44,102 nt of DNA, from NCBI GenBank assembly GCA_003241485.1, contig QFQD01000075.1, positions 1 to 44,102 of the forward strand, read 5' to 3'. Positions 8,491 through 18,827 of this stretch are shown here, one piece after another. Positions within the stretch are counted from its first letter, which is position 1. Every line of letters begins with the position of its first letter. The notes under the pieces were generated by a model that worked only from the letters and a program-made list of their open reading frames with translations, was not told the DNA's origin and did not search any database. The stretch comes from Ancylobacter novellus (GTDB lineage Bacteria; Pseudomonadota; Alphaproteobacteria; Rhizobiales; Xanthobacteraceae). The position numbers and the translations under genes are program-made.

Positions 8491-9240
8491 ATGAGCAACG
8501 CCAACAAAATCGCCCTCGTCACCGGTGCCGGCACCGGCATCGGCAAGGCTGCCGCCGTCGCCCTTGCGGAAAGCGGCTTCACCGTCGTGCTGGCGGGCCG
8601 CCGGCTGGCGCCGCTGGAAGCGCTCGCCGCCGAACTCGGCGACAAGGGGCAGGCGATCGCGGCCGATGTCGCCGATCCCGCCTCCGTCGATGCGCTGTTC
8701 AAGGCGATCGCGGACCGCTTCGGCCGGCTGGACGTGCTGTTCAACAATGCCGGCGGCTGGTCCCCCGCGACGCCCATCGAGGACATCCCGCTGGAGGACT
8801 GGCAGCGCGTGGTGAATGTGAACCTCACCGGCGTGTTCCTGTGCACCCAGGCGGCCATCCGGCTCATGAAGGCGCAGGATCCGAAGGGCGGGCGCATCAT
8901 CAATAATGGCTCGATCTCGGCGCATGCCCCGCGTCCGCTCACCGGGCCCTACACCGCCACCAAGCATGCCGTCACCGGCCTCACCAAGCAGGTCGCTCTG
9001 GAAGGCCGGGCGCACAACATCGCCTGCGGACAGATCGACATCGGCAACGCCGATACCGACATGGCGGTGAAGATGAAGAGCGGCATCCTGCAGCCGAACG
9101 GCCAGATCATGGTCGAGCCGACCTTCGACCCCGCCCATGCCGGCCGCGCCGTCGCCTATATGGCGAGCCTGCCGCTCGACGCGAATGTGCTCACGATGAC
9201 CATCATGGCGACCGCGGCACCCTTCGTCGGGCGGGGCTGA
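8491..9240 (+). CDS. SDR family NAD(P)-dependent oxidoreductase
   Basis: A 249-residue classical short-chain dehydrogenase with the cofactor loop TGAGTGIGKAAA (residues 11-22), the NNAG motif at FNNAGGW, and the Ser-Tyr-Lys catalytic set in NGSISAHAPRPL and GPYTATKHAVTG. It reduces or oxidises a carbonyl/alcohol pair; the substrate cannot be read from sequence. ARG residues in the AGRRLAPL segment after the second strand hint at NADP(H) preference, which is inference. ATG 8491 follows TAGGGAGA. It is convergent with exoD, with only 10 bp between the stop codons. Confidence 0.93.
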   Translation: MSNANKIALVTGAGTGIGKAAAVALAESGFTVVLAGRRLAPLEALAAELGDKGQAIAADVADPASVDALFKAIADRFGRLDVLFNNAGGWSPATPIEDIPLEDWQRVVNVNLTGVFLCTQAAIRLMKAQDPKGGRIINNGSISAHAPRPLTGPYTATKHAVTGLTKQVALEGRAHNIACGQIDIGNADTDMAVKMKSGILQPNGQIMVEPTFDPAHAGRAVAYMASLPLDANVLTMTIMATAAPFVGRG

Positions 9241-9250
9241 CGCCCACGCA

Positions 9251-9898
9251 TCAGATGACGGCCAGCGCGCCCTGGTAGAGCATCCAGCTCAGCAGCCCCA
9301 TCACGCCGAGGCTGATAAGCGTCGCGACGATGCCGGCGCAGATGAACACGCCGTCGCGCTCGACAAGGCCGAGCGCGAGGATGCACACGGCGATGCCGGG
9401 CGGCAGGTTGCCGAAGATCGGGATCGGCAGCAGCAGCAGCAGGCCGAGCAGCACCACAAGCCCGCCGAGCACGAAGCGGGCGGAATAGCTGGAAAAATAG
9501 GGCAGACGCGGGCGCGAATAGCCCTCGAAGCGGCGAATCCACTTCAGCGCGCCGCCGACGATCTTCTCCAGCAGACTGCGCGAGAAGGTGCGCGCCGCCA
9601 GCCAGCGCGGCAGCCACAATTCGTCGCGCCCGATCAGCATCTGGCCGCCGACGAGGCACAGCAGCACGCCGCAGATCACCGGAATGCCCGGCGGCATGGG
9701 CAGGCAGTTCGGCAGTCCAAGCAGCAGGATGGACAGGCCGAAGGCGCGGTTGCGCAGCGCATGCACCACCTCGCCCACGCCGATGCGTTCCGCCGAATGC
9801 GCGGTCACGATCGCGGAGAGAAGCTCCGACGTGCGAGGAGAGCGATGGTCCAATGCCGACGTCCCGACTGCCTTCAAGCCTTGCCGGGGAGCCTTCAC
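9251..9898 (-). CDS. exoD: ExoD-like exopolysaccharide synthesis membrane protein
   Basis: A protein of about 215 residues in the ExoD family. ExoD was first linked to exopolysaccharide production and alkali tolerance in Sinorhizobium; its biochemical role is unknown. Family features are the helical start, the GLPNCLPMPPGIPVICG segment, a long amphipathic middle, and two or three C-terminal membrane spans with LLLLLPIPIFGNLPPGIAVC and ILALGLVERDG. The start is uncertain. GTG 9898 has GGGGAGCC before it and gives the usual length, while a TTG at 9940 would add 14 residues. No polysaccharide cluster lies beside it in this window. Confidence 0.85.
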   Translation of the reverse strand: MKAPRQGLKAVGTSALDHRSPRTSELLSAIVTAHSAERIGVGEVVHALRNRAFGLSILLLGLPNCLPMPPGIPVICGVLLCLVGGQMLIGRDELWLPRWLAARTFSRSLLEKIVGGALKWIRRFEGYSRPRLPYFSSYSARFVLGGLVVLLGLLLLLPIPIFGNLPPGIAVCILALGLVERDGVFICAGIVATLISLGVMGLLSWMLYQGALAVI

Positions 9899-10000
9899 GG
9901 CTCCCCACCGGCCGCCCTCATAGCACGGTGAAAGCGGCAAGGAGAGGGCCGAGCTCGGGTGAGTGCCGAAATGCCACGTCGGCTCGCGGCGCCCGCCCGC

Positions 10001-10306
10001 TCAATTGAGCAGGAAGACCCCGTCCACGCTGCGCAGCTCTGCCGGGCGGATCAGCCGGGAATGCGCCACCGTCACCGAGTGCAGCGGCCCCTCCAGCTCC
10101 CGTTTCCAGAATTCGAGGAAACGGTTCAACTCCGGGAAGTGGGGATAGAGATCATAATGCTGCCAGAGATAGGTCTGCAGCAGCTGCTGGTGGTCAGGCA
10201 TGCGGTAGAAGATCTGGGCGGTGGTCAAGCCGTAGCCGGCGAGCTGCCGGACGAAATCCGGCGACGCGTGGCGCGCAGCGACGGCGGGCGACTCATGAGA
10301 TGCCAT
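10001..10306 (-). CDS. usg: Usg family protein
   Basis: A 101-residue protein matching the Usg family, named for the gene upstream of trpF in Caulobacter. Typical stretches are FVRQLAGYGLTTAQIFYRMP, LLQTYLWQHYDLYP and FPELNRFLEFWKRELEGPL. The function is unknown. ATG 10306 is preceded by AAAAGGAGGTTCC, an almost perfect ribosome site, which overrules an upstream start at 10366. No trp gene is adjacent here. It is divergent from groES, and the 296-bp gap holds the CIRCE operator and an AT-rich stretch (about 10360-10400) that could carry promoters for both directions. Confidence 0.9.
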   Translation of the reverse strand: MASHESPAVAARHASPDFVRQLAGYGLTTAQIFYRMPDHQQLLQTYLWQHYDLYPHFPELNRFLEFWKRELEGPLHSVTVAHSRLIRPAELRSVDGVFLLN

Positions 10307-10400
10307 GCGGAACCTCCTTTTGCACGAGTGACGATTGTGCGAAGGCCCGATCGCCCGGACAAGCATAAATTACGTTTTATCGTTCAAAATCAACATACTA

Positions 10401-10424
10401 GCAGCGCTCTTCAGCGAGTGCTGA
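10401..10424 (+). promoter_or_regulatory. CIRCE-like imperfect inverted repeat
   Basis: GCAGCGCTC and GAGTGCTGA form an imperfect inverted repeat (7 of 9 positions) with a 6-nt spacer, just upstream of the main CIRCE. The right arm matches the CIRCE consensus GAGTGCTAA at 8 of 9. However, the spacer is 3 nt shorter than normal, so HrcA binding is doubtful. Confidence 0.3.
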
Positions 10425-10443
10425 CAAATCTGGCTTCACCACG

Positions 10444-10470
10444 CTGGCACTCTCCTGTCGCGACTGCCAG
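10444..10470 (+). promoter_or_regulatory. CIRCE operator (HrcA site) of groESL
   Basis: CTGGCACTC, a 9-nt spacer and GACTGCCAG form an inverted repeat with 8 of 9 arm positions paired. It has the exact 9-9-9 layout of CIRCE (TTAGCACTC-N9-GAGTGCTAA). It lies 132 bp before groES, where HrcA repression of groESL operates in many Alphaproteobacteria. The hrcA gene itself is not in the window. Confidence 0.75.
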
Positions 10471-10602
10471 ATTTTTGGGTCCCTGCCCTTGCGCGCCGTT
10501 CCCCCGCCTCCTAGATGTCAGCCGGCGGCACCGTCGGATGGCCAAGGTCCAGCTGCGTGTCGTCGATCAGATGATCATCCACGATTTCTGGAGAGAGAAC
10601 CG

Positions 10603-10917
10603 ATGAAGTTCCGTCCCCTGCATGACCGTGTCGTGGTCAAGCGTATCGAAGCGGAAGAGAAGACCGCGGGCGGCATCATCATTCCCGATACTGCCAAGGA
10701 AAAGCCCTCGCAGGGCGAAGTCGTCGCCGTCGGGCCGGGTGGCCGCGACGAAGCCGGCAAGCTCGTCCCGCTCGACGTGAAGGCGGGCGACCGCGTGCTG
10801 TTCGGCAAGTGGTCGGGCACCGAGGTCAAGCTGGATGGCGTCGATTACCTCATCATGAAGGAATCCGACGTCCTCGGCGTGCTCGACGTCACCGCTTCGG
10901 CCAAGAAGGCCGCCTGA
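10603..10917 (+). CDS. groES: Co-chaperonin GroES
   Basis: The 104-residue lid of the GroEL chaperonin. It has MKFRPLHDRVVVKRIEAEEK at the start, the mobile loop EKTAGGIIIPDTAKEKP (about residues 18-34) and the GDRVLFGKWSGTEVKLDG strand region. Length and sequence are normal for Alphaproteobacteria. ATG 10603 follows GGAGAGAGAACCG. It is first of the groESL operon, 47 bp before groEL and downstream of the CIRCE operator. It appears intact, unlike groEL. Confidence 0.97.
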   Translation: MKFRPLHDRVVVKRIEAEEKTAGGIIIPDTAKEKPSQGEVVAVGPGGRDEAGKLVPLDVKAGDRVLFGKWSGTEVKLDGVDYLIMKESDVLGVLDVTASAKKAA

Positions 10918-10964
10918 CGCCATTGCCCGACGCAAGTCGCAACGCCACACCGGAGTTCACATAA

Positions 10965-12576
<1,612 letters not shown>

Positions 12577-12602
12577 GCAAGTCCATCCATCTCGATCCAG
12601 GG

Positions 12603-12630
12603 AAGGGCGCGGCGCAAGTCGCGCCCTTTT
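12603..12630 (+). terminator. Rho-independent terminator of groESL
   Basis: AAGGGCGCG pairs with CGCGCCCTT across an 8-nt loop, followed by TT and CGTTTG. It begins 27 nt after the groEL stop. It also lies just downstream of the end of the convergent FkbM gene and may serve both. Confidence 0.75.
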
Positions 12631-12652
12631 CGTTTGTTCGGGTCGTGGTGGA

Positions 12653-13345
12653 TCAGGCGTGAACGGCGGTCAGCCAGCGATTGTGCTCAATGTTGCGGCG
12701 TTCCGGGACGAAAAGCCTCCACCAGGCATTGGGAATGATATCGACCTTGTAGCCATTCGCCTTGAAAAGGGCGATGCACGCCTCTTCGAGTTCCTTGCTG
12801 TGAACTTCGACAAGGAAGTCCGCGGCTCCCGCGCGGAGCAAGCCTTCGGCGCTGCGCAGAACGTCCATTTCAGCGCCGTCGACATCGATCTTGATAAGGC
12901 CGCGGTGGTTCAGCTGGGGTGCCAGCGCGTCGAGCGCTGTACATCCCTCTCCCAGCCCTACGAAGTCGGGGGACATGGAGACATCGGACAAGGCCCACCC
13001 ATTCGCGGCGAGATTGTCGCCAAACCTCGCGAGCTGCTCGGGTCGCGGCTCGAAGGCGAACACGGTGTGCGGGCCGTGAACTTTCATGAAATACAGCGCC
13101 AGTTCGCCCACACCAGCGCCGACATCCACCATCCAAGCCGCGCGGCGAATCAGTTCCCGGGTGGCGGAAAACGTCTCGGTCTCATATAATCCCAAGTAAA
13201 TTTGCGTCTCGGTGCTAAAATCCAAATGCAGTTTTAAGCCTTTCAGCAGGCCGAATTTTACGGTCCGCAGCTTTATTCCTGGCTTCAAAACTCTATGTTT
13301 CACCATCGAAAGCGGCCGAAATCTAACGCCGTTCAGTCCCGCCAA
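12653..13345 (-). CDS. FkbM-family SAM-dependent methyltransferase
   Basis: A protein of about 230 residues with the FkbM methyltransferase core: the SAM-binding strand-loop MVDVGAGVGELALYF, the acidic FAFEPRPEQLARF strand and LIKIDVDGAEMDVLRSAEGL. Substrates of the family include glycan, polyketide and lipid hydroxyls; none can be chosen here. TTG 13345 is placed after GGGGAGGA with ideal spacing. ATG 13306 is a fallback that loses 13 residues. The 5' part and upstream DNA (about 13180-13440) are visibly AT-richer than the surroundings, which hints at foreign origin. The gene follows the export permease gene by 110 bp on the same strand. Confidence 0.82.
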   Translation of the reverse strand: MAGLNGVRFRPLSMVKHRVLKPGIKLRTVKFGLLKGLKLHLDFSTETQIYLGLYETETFSATRELIRRAAWMVDVGAGVGELALYFMKVHGPHTVFAFEPRPEQLARFGDNLAANGWALSDVSMSPDFVGLGEGCTALDALAPQLNHRGLIKIDVDGAEMDVLRSAEGLLRAGAADFLVEVHSKELEEACIALFKANGYKVDIIPNAWWRLFVPERRNIEHNRWLTAVHA

Positions 13346-13455
13346 GGCAAATCCTCCCCATCCACATGCTGGATCATTGCAAGGAAGCTCACCCAGCTCA
13401 ATCCCTTGGTGGTAATAGAGGGCAGGAGAACGGACGAAGAGCAGCCTGGTACGGC

Positions 13456-14601
13456 TCAGTCCAGCGTCTGCCGGAACCTGCGCACCGCGATCAGCATCGC
13501 CACCGCCATGATCGCGGCCAGCGCGAGGATGTTGCTGAGGAGATCGTCGACCCCTGCCCCCTTCAGCAGGATGCCGCGCACCATGCGCAGATAGTGCGTC
13601 AGCGGCAGCGTCTCGGAGATCCACTGCGCCCAGCGCGGCATGCCGTCGAACGGAAACATGAAGCCCGACAGCAGGATGTTCGGCAGGAAATACATGAAGG
13701 TCATCTGCACCGCCTGCAGCTGGTTCTGCGCCAGCGTGGAGAAGGTGTAGCCGATCGACAGGTTGGTCACGATGAACAGCGTCGTCAGCGCCGTGAGCAG
13801 GCCTAGCGAGCCGACCACCGGCACCTGGAACAGGAAGATGCCGGCAATGATAATCATCCCCGCCTGCCCTGCCCCCACCAGCACATAGGGCGCGATCTTG
13901 CCCAGCATCACCTCCACCGGGCGGATGGGCATGGCGAGCAGCGTCTCCATCGTCCCGCGCTCGATCTCGCGCGTCACCGAGAGCGCGGTGAAGATCAGCA
14001 TGGTCATGGTCAGAATGGTGCCGAGCAGGCCGGGCACGATGTTGAGCTGGGTCACCGCCGCGGGGTTGTAGCGGGCATGGGTGATGATCTCGAAAGGCGG
14101 CGGCGCCGGCTCCAGCCCCGAGCCGCGCGGCCCGCCCTCCACCGCGAAGCGCTCGCGCTTCACCGCCGTGTCGACGAGGCTGCGCAGCGTCGCCAGCGCG
14201 CTGCCCGAGGCGACGGGATCGGTGGCATCGGCCGCCACCAGCATGGCGGGGTTCTCGCCGCGCCGCATCGCGCGCTCGAAACCGGCGGGGATCTCCACCA
14301 CGAACAGCACGTCGCCCGCACGCATCAGATGCTCGGCCTCCGCCGCGCTGGCGGGATGATGGGTGATGGCGAAGTACTTCGTGTTCTCCAGCGCCGCGAG
14401 GATGGAGCGGGTGAGCGCGGTGTTCTCATAGGCCAGCACCGCGGTCGGCAAATGGCGCGGCGTGGTGTTGATGGCGTAGCCGAACAGCACCAGCTGCATC
14501 AGCGGGATCATGATCATGGTGGCGAAGGAAACGCGGTCGCGCAGGAGCTGGAGGAATTCCTTGCGCATCATCGCGCCCACGCGGCGGAAAAATCCCCTCA
14601 T
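13456..14601 (-). CDS. ABC-2 type transporter permease (YbhS/YbhR type)
   Basis: A 381-residue permease. It has an N-terminal anchor (about residues 22-45), a large periplasmic region (about 50-185) and five C-terminal membrane spans. The conserved ABC-2 turn EIERGTMETLLAMPIRPVEVMLGK follows the second span. Near the end lies LSGFMFPFDGMPRWAQWISE, typical of the YhhJ/YbhR group. It should form the membrane pore of a drug or lipid exporter with the ATPase encoded upstream. The start ATG overlaps the ATPase stop by 4 nt (14598-14601), showing translational coupling. Only one permease gene is present, so a homodimer is likely. Confidence 0.92.
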   Translation of the reverse strand: MRGFFRRVGAMMRKEFLQLLRDRVSFATMIMIPLMQLVLFGYAINTTPRHLPTAVLAYENTALTRSILAALENTKYFAITHHPASAAEAEHLMRAGDVLFVVEIPAGFERAMRRGENPAMLVAADATDPVASGSALATLRSLVDTAVKRERFAVEGGPRGSGLEPAPPPFEIITHARYNPAAVTQLNIVPGLLGTILTMTMLIFTALSVTREIERGTMETLLAMPIRPVEVMLGKIAPYVLVGAGQAGMIIIAGIFLFQVPVVGSLGLLTALTTLFIVTNLSIGYTFSTLAQNQLQAVQMTFMYFLPNILLSGFMFPFDGMPRWAQWISETLPLTHYLRMVRGILLKGAGVDDLLSNILALAAIMAVAMLIAVRRFRQTLD

Positions 14602-15560
14602 CGGAAATTGTCCCGCGAGCGGTTCATCAGGTCGATGAAGACGTCCTCCAGCGTCGGCTCGTCCTTGCGCCAGGAAAGCGCCGGACGCGCGCGGAAGGGC
14701 GCGATCGCCGCCTCCAGCGCCGCCGCATCATGCCCGCCCACATGCACGCTGTTACCGAAGGGCGCGACCAGCTCCACCCCGGGCAGTTCCAGAAGCTCGC
14801 GCGCCAGCACCGCCGGGTCGCCCCCGGTGACGCTCCAGGTGGAGAGCCCCGCACCGGCTACCACCTGCTCCACCGTGCCCTGTGCCAGCAGGTCGCCATA
14901 GGCGATGTACGCGATCTCGTGGCAGCGCTCGGCCTCGTCCATGTAATGGGTCGAGACGAGCACGGTGAGCCCGTCGGCCGCGAGTTCGTGTATCTGCGCC
15001 CAAAACTCGCGGCGCGCCTTCGGGTCGACGCCGGCGGTGGGCTCGTCGAGCAGCAGCAGCTGCGGCGAGGGCAGGATGCAGGCGCCGAGCGCGAGGCGCT
15101 GCTTCCAGCCGCCGGAGAGCGAGCCGGCGAGCTGCGCGTCGCGCCCGGCCAGTCCCAGCCGCTCCACCGCCGCCTTCGCCGCAGCCACGGGGTTCGGCAC
15201 GCCGTAAATGCGGGCGACGAATTCGAGATTCTCGCGCACCGACAGATCGGCATAGAGGCTGAATTTCTGCGTCATGTAGCCGACATGGCGGCGGATGGCG
15301 CGCGATTGGGTGAGAATGTCGAGCCCGAGGCAGGTGCCCCGCCCGGCATCGGGCGTGAGCAGGCCGCACAGCATGCGGATCGTGGTGGTCTTGCCCGAAC
15401 CGTTGGGGCCGAGAAAGCCGTAGATCTGCCCGCGCTTCACCCGCATGGACAGGTCGCGCACCACCACACGGTCGCCGAACTTCTTGCTGAGGCCCTCGAC
15501 CTCGATCACATAATCCGGCACGGGCGGGGCGGCGGGCTCATCCGACACCCGCCCCGTCAT
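14598..15560 (-). CDS. ABC transporter ATP-binding protein (ABC-2 exporter)
   Basis: A 320-residue ATPase with one nucleotide-binding domain. Walker A is GPNGSGKTT (residues 51-59), the signature is LSGGWKQRLALGACI, Walker B is LLLLDEPTAGVDP and the switch His is in VLVSTHYMDEAERC. The C-terminal 80 residues match the regulatory tail of the DrrA/YbhF group. E. coli YbhF has two such domains, so this is a half-size version that would dimerise. ATG 15560 overlaps the HlyD stop by 4 nt and its own stop overlaps the permease start by 4 nt. Confidence 0.95.
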   Translation of the reverse strand: MTGRVSDEPAAPPVPDYVIEVEGLSKKFGDRVVVRDLSMRVKRGQIYGFLGPNGSGKTTTIRMLCGLLTPDAGRGTCLGLDILTQSRAIRRHVGYMTQKFSLYADLSVRENLEFVARIYGVPNPVAAAKAAVERLGLAGRDAQLAGSLSGGWKQRLALGACILPSPQLLLLDEPTAGVDPKARREFWAQIHELAADGLTVLVSTHYMDEAERCHEIAYIAYGDLLAQGTVEQVVAGAGLSTWSVTGGDPAVLARELLELPGVELVAPFGNSVHVGGHDAAALEAAIAPFRARPALSWRKDEPTLEDVFIDLMNRSRDNFR

Positions 15561-16504
15561 GGCGCGATCTCGACGGTGATGGGCTGCCCGGGACGCAGCG
15601 CGCCGGGTTTGTCCGCCTTTGCCTCCAGCATGAATACGAGCTTGGAGCGCTCGTCGAGGCTGTAGATGACCGGCGGGGTGTATTCCGCACTGGACGAGAT
15701 GTAGCTGACGCGCGCGGGCACCGCCGCGCAGCCGTCGCAGGCGACGTTCACCCTTGTGCCCAGCTTGAAACGCGGCAGGTCCGGCTCGGGCACGAAGAAG
15801 CGCAGCTTGATCATCTCCGGCGGCAGGATCGAGACCACTGGCCGCCCGACCGGCACCAGTTCGCCCGGCCGGAAATACACGGTCTCCACCGAGCCGGCGA
15901 CGGTGGCGGCGAGCGTGCGTCGCTCCAGCCGGATGCGGGCGGCGTCGAGCCGAGCCTGCGCATTGTCGAGCTGGCGTTCGGCGGCGGCGATCTGCTGCTC
16001 GCGCGAACCCATGCGCGCGACGTCGATCTGCTTCTTCACCTCGTCCAGCGCCGCCTGGTTCTGGTCATAGGTGTGCTGCGCGGTATCGAGCGCCGCCTTG
16101 GACCCCACCGCCTTGGCGTAGAGGTCCTTCTGCCGGTTGAGTTCGATGCTCGAAAGGTCGAGCGCGGCCTCGGCGCGGCGCTGGCCCGCCTCAAGCACGG
16201 CGACCTCCTCCGGCCGCTGGGCCGCTGCCTTTACATCCGCCAGCTGGGCACGCGCCTGTTCGAGGCTGGCGACGGCGGCCGTCACATCGGCCTGCTGAAG
16301 CACCGGATCGACAGCGAACAGCTCCGTGCCGGGCGTCACGAGGTCGCCCTCGTCGACATCGAGCGTCAGCAGCCGGCCGGCTTCATCGGGGCCGACAAAG
16401 ATCAGGTCGCCCTCGGCATAGCCCTGATAGCGCGCAGGCCCGCCCTCCGAGCAGGCCGCGAGCGCGAGCGCGACGATGAAGGCCAGACACGCACCGATCC
16501 TCAT
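15557..16504 (-). CDS. HlyD-family periplasmic adaptor lipoprotein (YbhG-like)
   Basis: A 315-residue membrane-fusion protein that would couple the ABC exporter to an outer-membrane channel. The N-terminus MRIGACLAFIVALALAACSE carries a lipobox (LAAC), predicting a lipoprotein anchored by Cys. A barrel half (GLLTLDVDEGDLVTPGTELF region), a coiled-coil hairpin (about residues 75-180, Ala/Gln/Arg-rich) and a beta-barrel tail with RFFVPEPDLPRFKLGTRV follow. ATG 16504 has GGAGGAGCG before it; ATG 16528 is less likely. It is first in the operon with the ATPase and permease. No outer-membrane TolC partner is encoded nearby. Confidence 0.92.
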   Translation of the reverse strand: MRIGACLAFIVALALAACSEGGPARYQGYAEGDLIFVGPDEAGRLLTLDVDEGDLVTPGTELFAVDPVLQQADVTAAVASLEQARAQLADVKAAAQRPEEVAVLEAGQRRAEAALDLSSIELNRQKDLYAKAVGSKAALDTAQHTYDQNQAALDEVKKQIDVARMGSREQQIAAAERQLDNAQARLDAARIRLERRTLAATVAGSVETVYFRPGELVPVGRPVVSILPPEMIKLRFFVPEPDLPRFKLGTRVNVACDGCAAVPARVSYISSSAEYTPPVIYSLDERSKLVFMLEAKADKPGALRPGQPITVEIAP

Positions 16505-16566
16505 CGCTCCTCCATCCAGTGTCGCCACTAGCAGGAGATCATGAGCTTTGGGAGAGTAAAAACACG

Positions 16567-16590
16567 ACGGGCGCCCCGAGGGGCGCCCGC
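16567..16590 (-). terminator. Terminator-like hairpin downstream of the phytase-esterase-like gene
   Basis: CGGGCGCCCC and GGGGCGCCCG pair perfectly around GA. Read on the minus strand, the stem is followed by TCGTGTTTTTAC, fitting a terminator for the 16614-18827 gene. It also separates that gene from the HlyD gene downstream. Confidence 0.6.
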
Positions 16591-16613
16591 CACACTGTCG
16601 ATTATTGACCGGA

Positions 16614-18827
16614 TCAGTTCAGCTTGCCGACGGCGATGAACTGCGTCTCCCCGGAGGAGTCCTTCACCCCGTCATTGTCGGTGACGATGAAGGCATTTCC
16701 GGCGCTGTCGATGGCGAAGCTCTCGACCTTGTCGAGCACATAGCCGTGCGGCGCGGCCAGCAGAGGCAGCAGGTCTTTCACCTCGGTCTTGGTCAGCACC
16801 GGCGGGTTGGCCTCGCTGCCGAGCGGGGCCGGCTTCACGCCGTTCAGCGACACGAAGGTCAGCTTCTTCAGCTTCGCGCCGGGACCGATCTGGTTGTCGC
16901 GCTCGATGGCGATGAGGCCGTCCTTATAAGCGGTCAGCTCGGAAAGCCCGACCCAGCCCTTGCCCGCCTTGTCAAGGGGGTAGCGCACATAGCCCCAGCT
17001 CTTGTCGGCCGGCTTGTAGGCGAGAAGCTTCACGAAGCCCTTCGGGTCGTCCTTCCACTCGCGCTGCACGGCGATCCACACGGTCTCCTCCGTACCCGCG
17101 CCGGTGACGGCAACGCCCTCGAAGCCGAAGCGGGTTGCCTGTGCGGCCACCGCCTCCGGCAGCGCGATCTCCTCCGCGATGGCACCGTCGGCACCCACGC
17201 GCAGCAGCAGGTTCTGCGTCGTGCCTTCCTTCTTCTCAGGGTTGCCTTCCGAAACGACCCAGAAACCGCCCTCGGGACGAACGGCGATGCCTTCGAGATC
17301 GAGGCCCTTGGCGGGCTGGCCGTCGCGGGTCAGCACGGTCGCGGCGGTGATCTTCGCGGGGAGCGCGGTGGCGTCGACAGTCAGGATGCGGGCCTGCGCG
17401 AGGGCGCTATCGGTCACCGCATAGAGCTTGCCCGGCACCTTGGCATCGGCCGCGAAGCCGGAAAGCGCCGCCCACCAGATCGGCAATCCGTCCGGGCCAT
17501 TTTCCGACTGGATGGTGGGATAGGCGACCTGGGCGCCGGGCTGGCGCTGATAGATCGTCACTTCCGAGCCGATGCCGCCATCCTCGCGCAGATCGGTCTC
17601 GCTGGCGGTCACGAACAGATTGCGGCCGGGAATGGCGATCAGCCCTTCGGGGCCGACACCGCCGGGCAGCACCTGCAGGAATTCGGGTGCCTGCGCGCCG
17701 CCCTTGTCGCGATAGACGAAGACCAGCGAGCCACGCTCGGAGGCCACAAAAATCAGGCGGTCATCGCCGAAGGTCGCGACTTCCGCGCCCTCCATCTCGA
17801 TGCCCTTCTTGTTGCGGTGCTCGGGATAATGGCCGAGCCGCACGGCGAGGTGCTCCGGCGCGGTGCCGGATTCGAACAGCAGCTTGCCGGTCTTGTCGAA
17901 GATGCTGAAGCCGCGCGTGCCGCCCTTCCAGTCGCCTTCATTGGCAATCACGAAACGCTCGTCGTCGATCCACTGCACGGTGTCGGGCTCGCGCGCGACG
18001 GCCTTGGCGGAGCCGGAAAGATCGATGACGCCATCCTTCTTGGTGTCGATATGGTCGAGATCGACCGTGCCGGCGGAGAAGTGGTTCGTCACCTTGCCCG
18101 TGGGCAGGTCCACAATGACGATGTGGTTGTTCTCCTGCAGCGTCACGACGACTTCGTTGCGGGAATTGATGTCGACATATTCGGGCTCGGGATCTTCCGG
18201 CGCGATGGCGGCAAGGGCGGTGAGGTCCACCACCTTCTTGGAAGCACCGTCGACGGCGCCGTTCTTCACCTGGAAATAGGTGAGATTGCCGGCGGGCGCC
18301 TGCGGCAGCGCGCCATCGTTCACTTCCTCGTCGCGCTCATTCTCGATCGCGATGGCGAGGTAGCTGCCGTCCGGGCTCTTGGTGATCGAATCCGGCTGGC
18401 CGCCGAGATCGTATTTGGCTTCGACCTTGCGGCTGGCGATGTCCACCACGGCGAGATGGCCGGACGGGTTGGCCTTCGATTCCGACGTGTTGACGCCGAC
18501 ATACGCCTTCCCGCCGATGACGACGCTGGTGGTCGGCTCGCCTTCCAGCGCCACCACGCCGGCCGGCTTCGGCGCGGAGGGATCGGCAATATCGATGAAG
18601 CCGATGCGCTGGCCGGGGCTGTCGCTGTAGATCAGCGTCCGCCCGTCTTCGGTGAAGGTGATGATTTCCGCAGAGGTCGACTTGGCGGCGTCCGCGCCCG
18701 CCGGAAGGTTGTCCACGACGTGGAAGGTCGAGACGCGGTTGAACGGAGCCGGTGTCTGAGCGCAAGCGGCCGACGCCGCAAGGCCAAGCACCATCGCCGA
18801 CACGCCGGCGAGAAGAATCGAGCGCAT
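16614..18827 (-). CDS. Secreted esterase-like/phytase-type beta-propeller protein
   Basis: A 737-residue exported protein with a Sec signal peptide (MRSILLAGVSAMVLGLAASA, cut near ACA-Q24). The N-terminal half has repeating SPDGSYLAIAIENERDE and VVDIASRKVEAKYDLGGQPD blades, like YVTN or choice-of-anchor-I propellers. The C-terminal half has LDLEGIAVRPEGGFWVVSEG and FGFEGVAVTGAG, typical of the esterase-like activity of phytase domain. It should be periplasmic or extracellular and may hydrolyse phosphate esters, which is unproven. It is divergent from the TRAP operon, with 266 bp between the starts. The ends of both halves appear complete. Confidence 0.85.
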   Translation of the reverse strand: MRSILLAGVSAMVLGLAASAACAQTPAPFNRVSTFHVVDNLPAGADAAKSTSAEIITFTEDGRTLIYSDSPGQRIGFIDIADPSAPKPAGVVALEGEPTTSVVIGGKAYVGVNTSESKANPSGHLAVVDIASRKVEAKYDLGGQPDSITKSPDGSYLAIAIENERDEEVNDGALPQAPAGNLTYFQVKNGAVDGASKKVVDLTALAAIAPEDPEPEYVDINSRNEVVVTLQENNHIVIVDLPTGKVTNHFSAGTVDLDHIDTKKDGVIDLSGSAKAVAREPDTVQWIDDERFVIANEGDWKGGTRGFSIFDKTGKLLFESGTAPEHLAVRLGHYPEHRNKKGIEMEGAEVATFGDDRLIFVASERGSLVFVYRDKGGAQAPEFLQVLPGGVGPEGLIAIPGRNLFVTASETDLREDGGIGSEVTIYQRQPGAQVAYPTIQSENGPDGLPIWWAALSGFAADAKVPGKLYAVTDSALAQARILTVDATALPAKITAATVLTRDGQPAKGLDLEGIAVRPEGGFWVVSEGNPEKKEGTTQNLLLRVGADGAIAEEIALPEAVAAQATRFGFEGVAVTGAGTEETVWIAVQREWKDDPKGFVKLLAYKPADKSWGYVRYPLDKAGKGWVGLSELTAYKDGLIAIERDNQIGPGAKLKKLTFVSLNGVKPAPLGSEANPPVLTKTEVKDLLPLLAAPHGYVLDKVESFAIDSAGNAFIVTDNDGVKDSSGETQFIAVGKLN

